Below, in pieces: positions 53,433 through 64,000 of a stretch of DNA of 64,000 bases (position 1 is its first letter; each line of letters begins with the position of its first letter). The notes beneath the pieces were generated by a model. That model was not told where the DNA came from and ran no database searches. It saw only the letters and a list, made by a program, of their open reading frames with translations. A program made the position numbers and the translations under genes. This stretch comes from Litoditis marina (lineage: Eukaryota > Nematoda > Chromadorea > Rhabditida > Rhabditidae). The stretch is from assembly GCA_964036275.1 (NCBI GenBank), contig OZ038434.1, forward strand, positions 6,219,060 to 6,283,059. Direction: 5' to 3'.

Positions 53433-53659
53433 CAGTAGCCAGTAGTCATCTTAATGACCCTCTTCAAGCCCACATCCATCACCCACAGGTAAGAATTCAA
53501 TTCAACATTTAGTTTTGTTTTTATTCTCAAGCTCATTCACCCAGACAAAAAAAAGGTGTACCCAAGCACATTTTGCGTAATAATGTACTTACTAGCTTAA
53601 TTTTTCTGTATACGTAACGTCCGAGGTCGGACTGCCCCTGAGGTTGGGAGATGTCACAC

Positions 53660-54066
53660 AGTACGTAAGTACAATACATTAAGTACGTAAGTACACCATG
53701 GAAAGTATAGCAGTACAGTAACCCAGGACGTGAACACTAGGTTCACGTCACTTTCGCATTGACTATCTAGATACCGTAGTTTCACCAAGTTTCTCCACAA
53801 TTATTAGTTAATATCCAGTTACAAATAAGGTTAGGATACTCAGCAGCGCAAGACTGTTGAGTCATACAATTCTTGTATCTCTATATTGAATTGTTATATT
53901 TCCAGCCCACGATCTCGATCCGCCCCCAAGATGGAGGGAGAGAGGGAGACGCCGTGCTCCCGAGCGGCCGTTTTGATTTATGATTTATGTTTGATTTTTG
54001 ATCTTGCTCTTACATGAATATATTCGTACCATGATGTTCTGTTTTATATATCCCCCCCCCCCGCAC
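53660..54066 (+). repeat. Right LTR with a single repeat unit
   Basis: It matches the left repeat from AGTACGTAAGTAC to the poly-C run and GCAC, with few substitutions (for example ACCATGGAAAG for ACCATGCAAAG, and TTGAATTG for TTGATTTG). The sequence just before it, GAGGTTGGGAGATGTCACAC, is purine-rich and could be the polypurine tract. If the LTR really starts at the TGTCACAC there (53652), the left copy has lost its first bases. Confidence 0.85.
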
Positions 54067-54662
54067 GTGATTCTTGATGTTCATGCACATCAAACTACAA
54101 CCAGTGTTTCTACACGACGGAGACGAAGTATGTGAGAAATATGTAATTTATGATATTATTTATTATGAAAAGAGCAATACAAAAAGGCAAGCCGGTACTT
54201 TGATCCCGCGGAGTCTAGAACACTACCCATCTCCCACATAAGTAAAACTCGACCAAACCACTAAAAAATTGAAAAAAAGCAATATTTCACATGTGCATTG
54301 CAGTCAGAACGAGCATTACATGCTATTAGTGAGTGAAATATAAATATGAAACGGGAAGATATATTAACACTTTCCAGTTCCTTACGTTCTACAGTCTCCC
54401 TTCTAAAAAGTAAAGTGCTACATATGCCAATGTGGAACGACACGTGTTCAATCGCGAGTAAACATTCTTTTCCAGCAACAATTGGAATAGAGAATAGTCA
54501 CAAGAAAGAAGTCTGAAAAAGCATCAGGAACGCTAGCAATTCCTACAATCCCTTTTTCATGGTGAAATACTGTTCTTTAAACAACCTGAAGAGGTTTACG
54601 AGGATTTGCTACCGTGTTTAACTTGTTTCACGTGATTATACTATCAGTAACATCGTAATAGC
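54067..54662. other. Region between the LTR element and the small cysteine-rich protein gene
   Basis: It holds a single minimal-MITE end (CATCAAACTACAACCAGTG near 54090) and part of a 135 bp MITE near 54613-54653. A minus-strand AATAAA at 54159-54164 may end the cysteine-rich gene's transcript about 95 bp from the LTR element. Confidence 0.5.
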
Positions 54663-55942
54663 TCAGAACATTAAGAAAGTAACGAAGAAAGGCATCAGGC
54701 CCAGTAAAAATGTCAGTTTCTTCTCGCTGTTCCCATTGCAGAATTCGATGTTCTTGCAGTAGCAGTTCTCTTTCAGTGAGCTGATTTCGGCAACTTTACA
54801 GGCTGCAAAAAATTAATGTAAAGATCACAAACGGGGGAGCATGTCAATACTTCGAAAGTTAGTATTTTTCATGTCTATTAGTTGTTGAACATGAATCAAC
54901 ACAAATTTTCTAAAGTACGCCATACTGTGTGATTTATCCTATGATTTAGGTTCTAGATAGAAACATTGTTTTCTCTGCATACGGTTTCTGTTGGAAAGTT
55001 TATGGTATAGAGAGTGACCAAATCTTCGTTGTAGTTTGATCTGAATACCCGCCAGAAACCTCGAATTTCGCCCAAAAAACTGAACGGGAACACAGCAGGA
55101 TTAAGGGTAGATACTCAGTATATTATTTCTAAAAAGAGCGAACACCACCTATATAGTTGAGGATAAAACTCACAGCTACCGCCCTTGTCAATGGGAGGGG
55201 TGTCCGAACATCCATAGAGAAGACCGCTTGCTGACATGGACAGGAGGTTATTGATTGATTATTCATTTTAATAATGTATATCTATTTATTTAGCTACACT
55301 CAAAGAATGTGGCACTTGCTCATCAGAGCAAAAAGGAAAAGATGATTGATTGTTAACAATTTGTCATGTATTTGTGTATGCCATTCGATAATACTCACAT
55401 CTTGAGTCTTGTCCCTTCACGCAGTACGTTCCCATACAGTAATTTTCCGCGCTACAGTACCTGCGGAAGGAAATGATTTAGCATTTTAATTAGGAAAGCA
55501 TAACTTGGGAATAGCTTTTCCCGTTTTTTTCGTATTGCGGGTCGGAAAGACGCCGCCTTTCTGAGATAGTCTGCGTCTCATTGACCTCCACGCTCTCTCA
55601 CTTTGGCAGCTTCTGTCCATCGAGATATGTAGATTGGCGCCTCAGAAATACTACAAAAGCGAGAGAGCGAAGGTCAAGGAGGCTGAACCCATGCTAGGAT
55701 AGTCTGCGTCTCTTTGATCTGTGCTGTCTCTCGGCAAAGCCGCTGCGAAAATGGCTGAAAATTGTCTGAGTTATTGCATTAGAATGTGATCCCATAACAC
55801 AAAGCCACCTATCGAGTTTGTCCGCATTGGCTGGGGCCAGACAAGAGTAGCATCTGATCTGTAGACAGAGGCACGACGCTAAAGTACAAACTACATTTAA
55901 AAATGGTACAGTAATCTTCACGACGGCAAAGCACGATCGCAT
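54663..55942 (-). CDS. Small secreted cysteine-rich protein with probable GPI anchor (ET-module/Ly6-like), 130 aa
   Basis: Minus-strand exons 55942-55809, 55460-55399, 55230-55174 and 54802-54663 join in phase to a complete ORF. Residues 1-28 form a hydrophobic signal peptide with cleavage likely before IRCYSC, a start typical of Ly6-type domains. The mature part has many cysteines (YCSAENYCMGTYC, YGCSDTP, CYCKNIEFCN). The chain ends in a hydrophobic stretch (114-130) directly after the small residues NGNSEKK, as expected for GPI attachment. The YC...YCMG..C...GC spacing resembles the nematode ET-module family, and CYC...CN resembles the C-terminal motif of Ly6/three-finger proteins. The function is unknown. 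Members of such families act at cell surfaces, for example near channels or receptors. Family naming is moderate confidence; secretion and anchoring are well supported. Confidence 0.8.
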
Positions 55943-56572
55943 CGCACTTTAGGGAAAAAAACGGTACACGCTGATCTCATCTGCTATGTTTGTACTTTGA
56001 TAACTTTTCTTTTGAGTTGTAATTCGAATACGGATTGTGGCGCAAATAGAATATAATTTAGTTTTGGTAACGCCAATCAATTTTCTAGTTCAAAATGCCT
56101 ATTTTTCTGAGATTATTGTGAAACTATAGGGCTGAAATACAACCTTAGGTTTTGGGGTACGAAAGGGATATTTCTACATGGTGACGACTATCAAACGAAT
56201 GAGAAACATTTAGAAAGATAGTTTTCTTTGAGAAGATTCAGTGAAATAGACGTTAGTAACTGTTTTTGAATGCTCTGTTGGCGATCTTCTTGTTTTTATA
56301 ACTTACGTAGAAATAGTATCAGACCGAGCGCTGCCCACATGGTTCGGGATTGTGTTGCTGGGACATTAGAGTCGACATTCTGCTGTCATGCCGACCCGAG
56401 CGAAATGAGAAATTGCAGAAAAAGAAAGAAAGATTTGAGGAAATGTTCGATCGCGACTCATGGTGAACTCAACGGGATTGTTAAAGACATATAGATAACA
56501 TCGTATCAAATTTCTATACAACACGTTGAAATTGTTATGAAATGAAAAGGAAACTTTCTCACTCTATATACA
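55943..56572. other. Intergenic region between INTS2 and the cysteine-rich protein gene
   Basis: Upstream of the minus-strand cysteine-rich gene, so it should hold its promoter. A 74-codon ORF at 56270-56494 on the plus strand has no support. I see no repeat or RNA gene here. Confidence 0.5.
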
Positions 56573-56578
56573 TTTATT
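56573..56578 (-). terminator. Polyadenylation signal of the INTS2 gene
   Basis: The complement of TTTATT at 56573-56578 is AATAAA on the minus strand, 48 bp past the stop codon at 56626-56628. Confidence 0.7.
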
Positions 56579-56625
56579 GTAACAAAAATACCCATAACAG
56601 CATAACAATATAAAGCCTGCATATA

Positions 56626-59600
56626 TTACGTCTTCTCCGTGGACACTTGGGCAGAAAGACTACGTTGGATCAATCCTATCAATTGTTTTTCCGGCGAGCC
56701 TAGACTTGATACCTGAAAGGAAAAATTACAAGAATAGGACTTCCAACCAAAAATGATAGTTTCATAGTGTCTTAAAAATGGCAGCGACCAGTGGTCATTT
56801 AAGCCACTCTTTTTAAACACATGTTCGTCGAAATATGAAAAACTGCTTAAAACACTAGACATGAGAAAATGATTCTCTCGCTGAGACTCGATGACTGATA
56901 TACACCATTACTACATATAAATAGTCTTGATCATCTGAAACAAAGGCAGGAAGACAAAAATGAGAGAAGTACTTACAAATGGATGAAGTGCCAGTCGTCC
57001 TTTGGCCAGTTCGCTGGCTTGAAGCAGAAATTGGGTAACATCGGCTGTCAATTGAGGGAAAATCTGCAAATATAAATCAGTCTCACATAGGGAAAACAGC
57101 ACAGAAATAATTCAAGGTCAACTTCCCACTCATACACCGCGTAATTGAAAATATATTTTGAATTCTTGAACGTTTTTCAACAAAACTAGCTGGAGACGAG
57201 TTCATGAAAACATTCCAACTAATCCGAAAAGTGAAAAATAGATACACAAAGCTATTGTGATCACATTATTAGAAATGGAAATGAGAAAGAACAGACTAAC
57301 CGAGAATATCTGACAGAGGGTGGGAACGATCCGCAGAACCAGCTGGATGGTCATACACGTGTCGCCGAGTCTGAAAAGAAGGGTGGACGATAACATCGAT
57401 AATAACGATAGTATTTACACTTTATCTGAATCATTACATTACATTATGTTCTGCTGTAAATACAAGAATTATATTGCCACTCACACAATGTGATATCCAA
57501 CGATAATATAGGTATAAAAAAAGTTCAAAGAGATTTTTCTTACTGCGGAATTGAGAATGGAGAACATGAGATACACAATGAGTGACGCAATATGGTGTGT
57601 AAACTTGAGAATAATAAAGGAATGTGAAGAAAGAAAAAAGTATATTTACTTGAGTAAGGTATGTAGAACATCCAGAACCAACTCCGTGGTGACGCAAGAC
57701 GAAGCTATTCGGTACTGAAAATGAAAAACGGACCATAGCAGGAAATTATCAGATCATCACTCGAAATTTCCTCCAACAATTCAATATTACTCATTTAATA
57801 TTCGAGTGATAAATGCAAAACAACCAGAACATTTGAAACAATGGTGAATTTCTATGATAAATTGGCCTCTAAAATGAAACTAACTTTTTTGGCTATGCTG
57901 ACCATCAGCGCAATGGCGAATACACGTCGATTTATATCAGGAAGAGAAAGCATCTCCTGGAAGAATAATATAAAAATTGGTGGAGTACATTTTCAAAACA
58001 AGTAATTCGCTCATCGTAAACAGACCGTATCTACAAACTTGTCAATCAAAACGTGCTTGTCGGAAAATAGAGTGTAATCAAAAATATAAGAAACAGCCAG
58101 GAACAAACTCAATTCACTAGCTCAAGATGTCAATAAGTGATGTACCGATCAATACTAGAAACCATTTCACAGTACCTGAATAAAGTCTATGGCGACAAAC
58201 ATGGATGGAACCCCTTCTACCAGAGCTGGCAGGGTATGGACTGGAAGTGTCTGAAAACAAATATAACAGATGAACACAAAATAAAACACTTTAAACCCCA
58301 TTTGAGAGGTAAGTGAAAAGTTGGTTGTTTGCAAGTACAAACAGCAAGGTGGAAAATCCCTACCCACCAGCTGCTACCAACCCACCTGAAATAGTGTCAG
58401 CTTCAAAACATTCTTGTCCTGAATGAAAAGCTGATGGATGTACTCGTTGGCTATTTTCTGAACGGCACGACGACGTCCAACAGCCGAAGCATCCGAGGGA
58501 TCTATAAATGAATTCTTGATACGTCACATTGAAAATCACAGACATTTTTAACATTCCAACCACGTCTGACTGTAGACGGACCCACGGACGGTGAGCATTG
58601 TTACCAGTCCAAGCTGACAGCCATAGAGACACCGCGGCTAGTGACAATTCAACCAGGTTATGTGAATGGGAAGCTACAGCCCACCCTTACTAGGTAACCA
58701 GGGTATTTTTGGTATTTAGTTTGCCAAAATTGTGGTATTTATATGGGTATTTAGTTATTACGAAGTAGGTATGACTGACCGTCTTTCATGCGGCGGGAAT
58801 CTCCCACTTCGACGAGAAGTTGAACGAGAAGAGACTCCTGAGTGTGGTCCAGTGCAACAGACAACGCATCTCGATCCACACGGTCAGCCTCAGTCGAACT
58901 GCAACCAGATTTCACTTTACATAATTGATTGCACATCGAGCAAACATGCATTACCGTAACAAAACATAGCTAAAACTTATTTGTCTTGTAGAAGGCGACG
59001 TAAAAAAAAAAATCCATGTGGCGAGGACTCGATACCTACTCACTTGCCTACTGGTTTGCCAGTCGGCTGTTCACTTTCGTCTCTCACTAATCTACAGTTC
59101 CATTTTTTGTTATTATTGTGATGTCACCTTGAATTGATGATAGTTGGAACACAAGGTGAAGCATCACAACAATCCTACTACTTTCCTAACAACTACTTAC
59201 TTCTTCGAATTGGACGAGTTGGCAGCGTGAATACTGCGCATCAAATTGTTCTTGTTGGCGGCCACGAAATACACCAGAGCAGACAGAAAACATTGGAAAT
59301 GGCGAGGAGAGAACATGATACGCCTGCAAAAAAGAATTTGGCAGCTCAACCGAGTTGGTTCAAAACTTAACGTTTGCGCCACCTATCATTTTGAGCCCCC
59401 AAAACGTAAAGGTAAATCGTATGATCATGCAAAACCGTAATTTAGGAGCTAAATCGTGATATCACGCCGAAAATTATAATCTCTGATGTAATTTGAGGCC
59501 CTTCAACATATTGAGTTTTCAACCGCAAAAATTTCTGAATCTCGCCTACGTCTGTTCATAACGCACTCTACCGATCAAAAATTTAATAGTGTTGTTGGTT

Positions 59601-62600
59601 TATCAGGTTACCTGTCACAGCGGAAAATTGCAGCCGGGTAGTCATAAATGTCAGCGAGTGTCAGTTCATTCGTCTTCGTAAGTCGTTCCAACCAGGCCAG
59701 TGCTGAGCTCTGAAATCTCTTATGTGATATGTGTATTATACATTCAATATTTCTGGGCAGAGAAGACATATACAATATATCTAGGTTAGATCTGATTGTG
59801 AATGCTATCACTAAACCAGTGATGGTCTACGCCGATTTTTCTGGAGTCGTAAGTGAGCCAACTACCAACCTCATAAAGCATTCTCGGAATAACACTTTCC
59901 AGCTGAGTCCAAAGAGCAGCGATAGAATCAATCAATGGCTTGGGAGTATTCACTATGTCCAAGGAGTTCATATAACACGAAATAATGCACGGCAGGAAAC
60001 GAACCTGAAATTAGAATTGAGAATAACCCATTCAAGAAAAGAATGTCAGTAATGAAAAATCAAAGAGCGAATGAAATTCTATTCTATTCTAACGTGAATG
60101 TGAGGGAGGAGTCGCGAAATTTGGCCGTTATTACTTGTTAGTACCGAAACGTTCTGAATACAAAAACACACATTTGTAAGTTCATTTAAAAACATGAGAA
60201 TAAACCAATAAACATTTCATAAACACAAAAAAATGTTTTCCATCATAGAAACTGAACATTCAGAAAAAACGTGACATGAACTCACTTGATCTGAGAGAGA
60301 CGCTTGCTCCAATCGAATCACAAACTGCGACATTTGACCATTCTTTATCTTGCTCAGCTCCTGATAATATGTTAGTGTACATTAAATAGTACCTTACTGA
60401 CGCTTTAGTTTCATAACTGTATTTGTAGACCTATCACCTGGTAATAACGTTCTTTCGTGATCGTGATTATATATGAAAATTTGATACTTCATAGAGTTAT
60501 TACCAGCTGAGTGGTTTTCCGTTCTATTTCATTGGGGCGCAGATGATAATCACGAAAAAACTTGAAACTCTAAAACTATTATCTATTCAGAACGAAACAT
60601 ATCTAATCTACTATCTACGCGAAGACTGAGTTCAACCCTTGTTCTTGTTAACAAAAAAATGTAATATGAAATAGGTACCTTTGCCAAATCCCATACTCCT
60701 TTACTGCAAGTGTTTGACTGCTGAATGTAATCATCGATTAAAAATCGGACAGCGAAACCTAACCTATAACGAAAACAAGATAGAGGCACAAAAGTTACCT
60801 GTTCTACTGAGCTTCGCATGGCAACACAATTGTTCTTCGATTTCGCAACGATGATACTGTCGAAGGTAGGCAGCATATATGGGAACAGATCGGTTGTCAA
60901 ACGTGTCTAAACAATGGTTCTTTTCATTTCACAAACCCCACATTTGTTGTTTGATACAGGTAAACAGAGCTGACATAAATGTCATTCAAAACGGGGAGAA
61001 TAAGGCAGAAACTTATAATAACTTAAGATTCGAAATATCAAAACGTTTCGAGCGGAGTCACTCTGTGAAAACCCAAAAGTCACTCAGAGACTATTCGATA
61101 GGTTGTTTGTCTAAGAGCAGCAAAAGTTAATTTATGAAAAAAATATAATATAATATATGAGACATGAGATAAAAACTCCAAAACGAAACTTACTAGAGAC
61201 TTTTTGGCGCATTCGAAATCGTCGCCTCGGCACTCGACCACACTCAAGAGGAAGCGAACCGGAGCATGACTGTAGATATCATCTCCGTGAATCTACAAAC
61301 AATCACGTGAACACCAGTAAAGAGGAACTATGCTACAAAAAGCAACTAGTACTTGATTTAAATACGTGATACTTCATTTTCCATCAAAAACAAGTTCCTA
61401 CATTTGCGTAAAAGAAGCTCCGTTTTCTAAATTTTTCTGGCTAATAGGACAGCTTTGCGCAAAGTGATTACACGAGGGCAGGAGAGCTAGTTTAGGTAAC
61501 CCTAACATAAAGTTGCGCGCGCCAAAACAGGATAGAACATATTAACCATACCATACGCAAAGTAGCTTCGTTAGTGTGAATTAAAATTTGTATATATCGG
61601 TTTCTCCTGAGCAGCTCTTTAATATGAACTTTCCTTTCTGCCCTCCCCCCCCCTTTAAGTGAACTCAACAACTCAACTGACAATCATAACGGGAATTAAA
61701 CGTAAACAAATTCTTACATTCTTTGCTTTGGAACCCATTTGATCGAGCTGAGATCGGTAAGCCAGAAGGAAGAGGAGGACCAGTATTCTAAGCGATAGCT
61801 TAGACTCGTCAAGTAGATCGCCGGAGAACACAGACTGAAAAAGAGGAAACTCAATGTTGTCAGAACAATGACATCTGAAAACGAAAATGAAAGAAGTGGC
61901 ATATACTTGAGTCATAAACGATGTCGAAATGGAAACACAATATACTTCGTTTTTATAACTATCTTCTTCTTGAAGTGGAGATAGAATGGGCTACGTTGAA
62001 TAAAAAATTGAATAAAATTCAAAGCATTCACATTCGATAACATCAAAGAATATGATACATGATAATTTGAGTAAACGAAACTGTACCTGGACAAATTGTA
62101 CCGAGAGCCCAGCTTGCTGATTACGAGCCGATTCTATTGCGAATCGTTCCACAGTTTCAGGCAGCAAATCATGCATTGGCAGCGAAGTAGAAGAGATTTG
62201 TCGCTCCATCCACGGCTTAAAACATACTTTTACAATATTCAATATGGAAAACCACACACCAGCTGAATTTCGCGCTGGGCCATCTTAGAGTGGGATACGA
62301 AATTGAAGTATTAGGGTAGCAATTCAGCTTGGCCCTATAGCAATATTTTTTCCTGAAACTATCAGGGACCCTCATCTTACGAATTTGGTCAGACCTTACC
62401 AAAAGCAGAACTTTTTTTTCGAGAAATGTCAGATGATGTATGTAAAAACACAACGTTGATGTGATGGAATCGCTCTTGAAGTTTAACTTTAAAAATGTAA
62501 AACGCGTTTTCTAACAGTTCAAGTGAGTTTATGACAGCACCTGAAAACTTGATGTGAGTCAACCGAAACAACCAAACTACAACGCTATATGCGACCCTCT

Positions 62601-64000
62601 CCCCCATTACCACAGAATTACTATTCGTATGAAACTTTCCAAAGCCTACCGAAATATCAATCTGGTGCTTGTAGAACGATTCGGAAAGAAGGAGTTCAAA
62701 AACTGAGTGAATAGGTAGTCGACCTCTTGAACACGCGGAAAGTCGTTCCGTTTCCGACTGAGATGCACATCTGCAAGAAACAAATTGAAACTATAAGAAT
62801 ATGAACTCAACAAAATTACGCTACAGACCGTTAAGAGTCGCTCGACGGTAGTAATAACTCTGCGAGGTCTTCAAACCCTCACAATTCGCGAACAAAAATG
62901 CAACTATCAGCCATTTCTCGTTACGTAGTTATGTTTAAATTGAGTGGGTATACTCAAAACGATTTTTTCTCATCTGAAAAGTAAGAGAGGGTGGAGGGTG
63001 TATCTTGCTCTCAATTCTCCAAGGGTTGCGGTTGTATACTGATGTGAGAAAAATAAAAGTAATGGGAGAGAGTACCTTTGTGTCAGTTCCAAATCTCCGA
63101 TACACGAGTTAGCGAACAATGTTCTCAAACTGCTCGAATGACGTACATTCAGAGTGATCTAAAACAAAAAATGTGTTGGTTGGAATTGCATTAGAACAAT
63201 GTGTAAAAAAATTTCCAGAACATACTCCTTGATTGAATCAAATAAAGAGATTTTAGCGTACCTTACACTTCAGAACTTCGGCAAGAAATCCTTTGAGATT
63301 TTCACTTCGTTGTCCGCTGAGACAAACACAGATATAGTGAAGCGACTGCGTCAATGAACTTTTCTGGTTCTCCATCGTCACCTAGATAAGAATTCTAAAT
63401 ATCTTTCAATGTCATATCAAAATCACACATTACTTGATCAATATCCAATTATCCAGGCAGTAAGTCATGTTTTTAAAACTAAAAACTAACATCTAAGCGT
63501 GAAACAAGCGGAAAGTGACATATCCTAACGCCCTGACTAAACTAACCTTCTTCAGCCAGTGCAGCCAGTCAACTATTCTGTTGTCGACTACGTGATGAAT
63601 ACCCGCCTGGTGTTGAGGCCTATAACAAAACACCAATTGTATTACAACTTGCAACATGCAAAAACGACTACACAAATTACACTATAACATCAATCATTGT
63701 AATGTGTTGTTTGTGTTGTATCAGCTTTGTGAGAACTGTAAAGGACAATTGACAATACCAACATAACTTAGAGGGAGATTTTGGAAAAACTGTCGCAAAA
63801 CAATCTGAATCTTGAGAAATACTATTAAATGACAACGAACGTTGTGAAAGATGGAATGGCGACCAGTGAAGCCAACGCAACGACCATATGAGCGTCGTTT
63901 CCAATATCTTTTCTAACGATGAAGTCACAAATGATGGAGATATGCTCTGTGGAGAACTTCTGTACACAGTGCAGTTGAAGAGTTGTCACACACAGAAGAA
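56626..64000 (-). CDS. INTS2: Integrator complex subunit 2, C-terminal ~750 codons (5' end off the right edge)
   Basis: INTS2 is a helical-repeat subunit of Integrator, the nuclear complex that cleaves snRNA and nascent transcripts at RNA polymerase II. Minus-strand exons in transcript order: 64000(partial)-63841, 63619-63547, 63381-63262, 63158-63076, 62770-62650, 62215-62087, 61834-61718, 61292-61194, 60906-60679, 60360-60286, 60004-59870, 59709-59612, 59323-59201, 58898-58780, 58501-58386, 58250-58176, 57956-57885, 57714-57650, 57370-57301, 57063-56977, 56712-56626. Phases agree. The strongest family match is the C-terminal third: LVEGVPSMFVAIDFIQ, INRRVFAIALMVSIAKKY, SSCVTTELVLDVLHTLL and FPQLTADVTQFLLQASELA follow the human INTS2 order and spacing. 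The human protein is about 1,200 aa, so the N-terminal third is missing from the window. The donor at 63841 and the unspliced exon 60679-60906 are the least certain calls. Confidence 0.92.

Larger units (their letters stand above)
48226..54066 (+). mobile_element. LTR-type retroelement carrying a Gag-helicase ORF and no pol genes
   Basis: Two direct repeats sharing about 400 bp of almost identical sequence (48226-50350 and 53660-54066) flank a 3.3 kb internal region. Both begin AGTACGTAAGTACAATACAT and end in a poly-C run plus GCAC. TGGTAGCAGC, a primer-binding-site form, directly follows the left repeat. The only long ORF (51870-53432) fuses Gag-like and helicase sequence. No reverse transcriptase, RNase H, protease or integrase motif is seen on either strand, so it must depend on another element. 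The flanks CTGAT and GTGAT could be an imperfect target duplication. Few differences between the repeats suggest a recent insertion. It lies between two minus-strand genes, in the opposite orientation. Confidence 0.85.

Noticed and set aside
55500..55740. Imperfect repeats of ATAGTCTGCGTCTC and GCTCTCTC / GAGAGAGC as a transposon
   Set aside because: The arms are short and diverged, and the stretch overlaps the first intron of the cysteine-rich gene. Evidence is too weak to call an element.

Overview
The window is animal genomic DNA, AT-rich and intron-rich, and most likely from a nematode. Three things point there: many 3' splice sites read TTTCAG, the LIM protein is of the PINCH/UNC-97 type, and there is a small cysteine-rich GPI-type protein resembling the nematode ET-module family. 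Introns are often several hundred bases or longer, so it does not look like compact C. elegans DNA. I cannot name the species. All gene models were built by hand from splice sites and phase agreement.

Layout, left to right. (1) 78-19864, minus: a disordered signalling-type protein I do not recognise, with at least 12 coding exons and a roughly 13 kb intron packed with GA/CT tracts and small transposons. (2) 22054-26985, plus: the complete 16-exon cytosolic phenylalanyl-tRNA synthetase alpha subunit. (3) 28073-31960, minus: the complete five-LIM protein PINCH. (4) 32727-41662, plus: a second unrecognised basic, disordered protein. (5) 43776-47490, minus: a PAP2/lipid phosphate phosphatase membrane enzyme. 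(6) 48226-54066, plus: an LTR-type retroelement. (7) 54663-55942, minus: a small secreted, probably GPI-anchored cysteine-rich protein. (8) 56626 to beyond the right edge, minus: Integrator complex subunit 2.

The most unusual item is the element at 48.2-54.1 kb. Its two long direct repeats flank one intronless 520-codon ORF that joins a Gag-like N-terminal half to the C-terminal part of a UPF1-type superfamily 1 helicase. The helicase part lacks the Walker A region, and no reverse transcriptase, protease or integrase is present. A tRNA primer-binding-like site directly follows the left repeat. The left repeat contains nine near-identical copies of a ~213 bp unit, while the right repeat has one. 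This looks like a non-autonomous LTR element that has transduced a cellular helicase fragment.

Non-coding DNA carries several families of short inverted-repeat elements (MITEs), some with nested palindromes, and two copies of a tRNA-derived SINE-like repeat. The host genes show no operon-like relation. They are a housekeeping synthetase, an integrin-adhesion adaptor, an RNA-processing subunit, a lipid phosphatase and three proteins of unknown role.
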